64,000 nt of DNA from Salipiger pentaromativorans (GTDB taxonomy: Bacteria > Pseudomonadota > Alphaproteobacteria > Rhodobacterales > Rhodobacteraceae), in NCBI RefSeq assembly GCF_024721115.1, contig NZ_JAMDHK010000004.1:85862-149861 (forward strand). Direction: 5' to 3'. Below the pieces are notes generated by a model. That model was not told the DNA's origin. It made no database searches and worked only from the letters and a program-made list of their open reading frames with translations. Shown piece after piece: positions 63,149-64,000 of the stretch. Made by a program: the position numbers and the translations under genes. Within the stretch, counting starts at the first letter, position 1. The number at the start of each line of letters is the position of its first letter.

Positions 63149-63490
63149 ATGAATATGATCGCTACCAAAGACCGTCTCACAACCGACCGCATGCCGGATC
63201 GCGACTTTCACATCCGCTGGAGCCTTGAGCCCTTCGCAGCCACCTCGGTGGTGGATGCGTGGCTCGATCTCGGTAGCGAGATGCAGTCCTTCTATGCGGA
63301 CCGGATTCGCGAGGACGTGAGCACGCAGCACCGGTTCCTGCACTGCAAGAGCCCGGCTGAAATGTTCGAGATCCAGGCGGGGTTCTTCCGCAAGGCCGTC
63401 ACCGACTACCGGGCTCATGCGGGCCGGATGTCGGAGCTGGCCGAGCGGCTGTGGTTCCCGAAACCCGGCGCGGATCAGCCGAACACATAG
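63149..63490 (+). CDS. phasin-family granule protein
   Basis: 113-aa protein of the phasin class with the helical PhaP-like region ATSVVDAWLDLGSEMQSFYADRIREDVSTQHRF and EMFEIQAGFFRKAVTDYRAHAGRMSELA. Phasins coat polyhydroxyalkanoate granules. Start chosen at ATG 63149, with GGAGG six bases upstream; an earlier ATG at 63128 has none. Its last 16 bases overlap the end of phaC from the other strand, which supports a granule role. Confidence 0.85.
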   Translation: MNMIATKDRLTTDRMPDRDFHIRWSLEPFAATSVVDAWLDLGSEMQSFYADRIREDVSTQHRFLHCKSPAEMFEIQAGFFRKAVTDYRAHAGRMSELAERLWFPKPGADQPNT

Positions 63491-64000
63491 GTTCCCGGCG
63501 CTGCCCCGAGCGAGGGCAGCGCATCGGTGACAGCGGGGCGCGTCCCCGAGGACCGGCCAGAGAGCCAGTCTGCCCATGCGGGCCACCACGATCCCTCGAC
63601 AGGCGTATGGGATGCCTGCCAGGCGTCGGCGCTTTCCGCGTGGCCAATCACCTCGCCGATCCGGTAATGCCGGCGCGGGTGGCCCGGCTCCGAGACGATG
63701 CCCGCGTTGTGGCCGCCGCTCGTCAGCAGGAAGGTGTTGCTGCCATCGGCGAAGCGGGTGATCTTCCAGACCGATTTCCAAGGCGCCACATGGTCCTTTT
63801 CGGTGCCGACGGCAAAGACCGGAATGTCGATGTCTTCGACCGAAACCGGCCGTCCGCCGAGCTTGTACTGCCCCAGCGCCAGCCTGTTTTCGAGGAACAG
63901 CCTGCGCAGATATTCCGAATGCATCCGCGCGGGCATGCGCGTGGCATCGGCGTTCCAGGCCATCAGGTCGTTCATCCCGCCGCGTTGGCCCAGCAGGTAA
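63475..64000 (-). CDS. phaC: PHA synthase, C-terminal part (truncated by window)
   Basis: The last 175 codons of a class I polyhydroxyalkanoate synthase; the 5' part is outside. The fragment has GGMNDLMAWNADATRMPARMH, the catalytic Asp in VGTEKDHVAPWKSVW and the catalytic His in TSGGHNAGI. It ends convergently with the phasin gene with a 16-base overlap of coding tails. The active-site Cys lies beyond the window. Confidence 0.92.
   Translation of the reverse strand, partial: YLLGQRGGMNDLMAWNADATRMPARMHSEYLRRLFLENRLALGQYKLGGRPVSVEDIDIPVFAVGTEKDHVAPWKSVWKITRFADGSNTFLLTSGGHNAGIVSEPGHPRRHYRIGEVIGHAESADAWQASHTPVEGSWWPAWADWLSGRSSGTRPAVTDALPSLGAAPGTYVFG

Noticed and set aside
1-64000. Search for CRISPR arrays, insertion sequences, integrases and prophage genes
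   Set aside because: No regularly spaced direct repeats, transposase motifs, terminal inverted repeats with target duplications or phage genes were seen.

Overview
The window is high-GC chromosomal DNA from an alphaproteobacterium, most likely a Rhodobacteraceae (Roseobacter-group) species. The evidence is the codon use, the DUF2125, HspQ, YcgN and GFA-type genes, the divided pheS locus, the PHA synthase/phasin pair, and the many short intergenic copies of a GAGTATTT...GAAAGATGAA motif. Genus cannot be fixed from sequence reading alone. I found no insertion sequence, prophage, integrase, rRNA operon or CRISPR array; this looks like ordinary core and accessory chromosome.

Layout. 1-12.5 kb holds a carboxylate uptake and activation locus. 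A response regulator and a hybrid PAS histidine kinase (minus strand) face a plus-strand run: long-chain-type acyl-CoA ligase, branched-chain-amino-acid-type ABC transporter (ATPase, permease, small membrane protein, permease, binding protein, second ATPase), a 2'-5' RNA ligase-like phosphoesterase and a PaaK-like ligase. 12.5-15 kb has a GFA protein and a minus operon DUF952-pyrD-ArsC-like. 15-19.5 kb has two regulator/membrane-protein divergons (TetR and MarR) with clear palindromic operators, a beta-lactamase-fold hydrolase and a secreted 5'-nucleotidase. 19.5-24.4 kb has a GFA protein, DUF1992, a methyltransferase, a Kbp-like LysM protein and an acyl-CoA synthetase. 24.4-27.4 kb is a minus cluster of pcaD, an esterase, a PcaB-like protein that seems to have lost its catalytic motifs, and an SqrR/BigR-type ArsR regulator. 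27.5-35 kb: FKBP, HAD dehalogenase, hydrolase, truB, LysR regulator, metG, aldo/keto reductase. 35-39.7 kb: ABC exporter, tRNA-Gly, a TIM-barrel/methylglyoxal-synthase fusion, an LHPP-like HAD phosphatase and a small exported protein. 39.7-47.6 kb: YedK/HMCES, enoyl-CoA hydratase and SDR pair, DUF2125, another SDR, LLM oxidoreductase, exported SnoaL protein, UbiH-type hydroxylase. 47.6-59.7 kb: amidase, aminotransferase, ftsK, lolA, transglycosylase-like lipoprotein, hspQ, LysE exporter, an overlapping operon ribF-YcgN-threonine aldolase, rpmI-rplT. 59.7-64 kb: tRNA-Arg, pheS, YrhK, a two-domain kinase, phasin and the 3' end of phaC.

Most interesting points: (i) the fused TIM barrel-methylglyoxal synthase beside an LHPP-type phosphatase; (ii) the degenerate PcaB-like protein kept in an operon with pcaD and an esterase; (iii) the two-component-controlled uptake cluster with two unrelated adenylate-forming ligases, one without the usual P-loop; (iv) the dispersed repeat family and several very regular operators.
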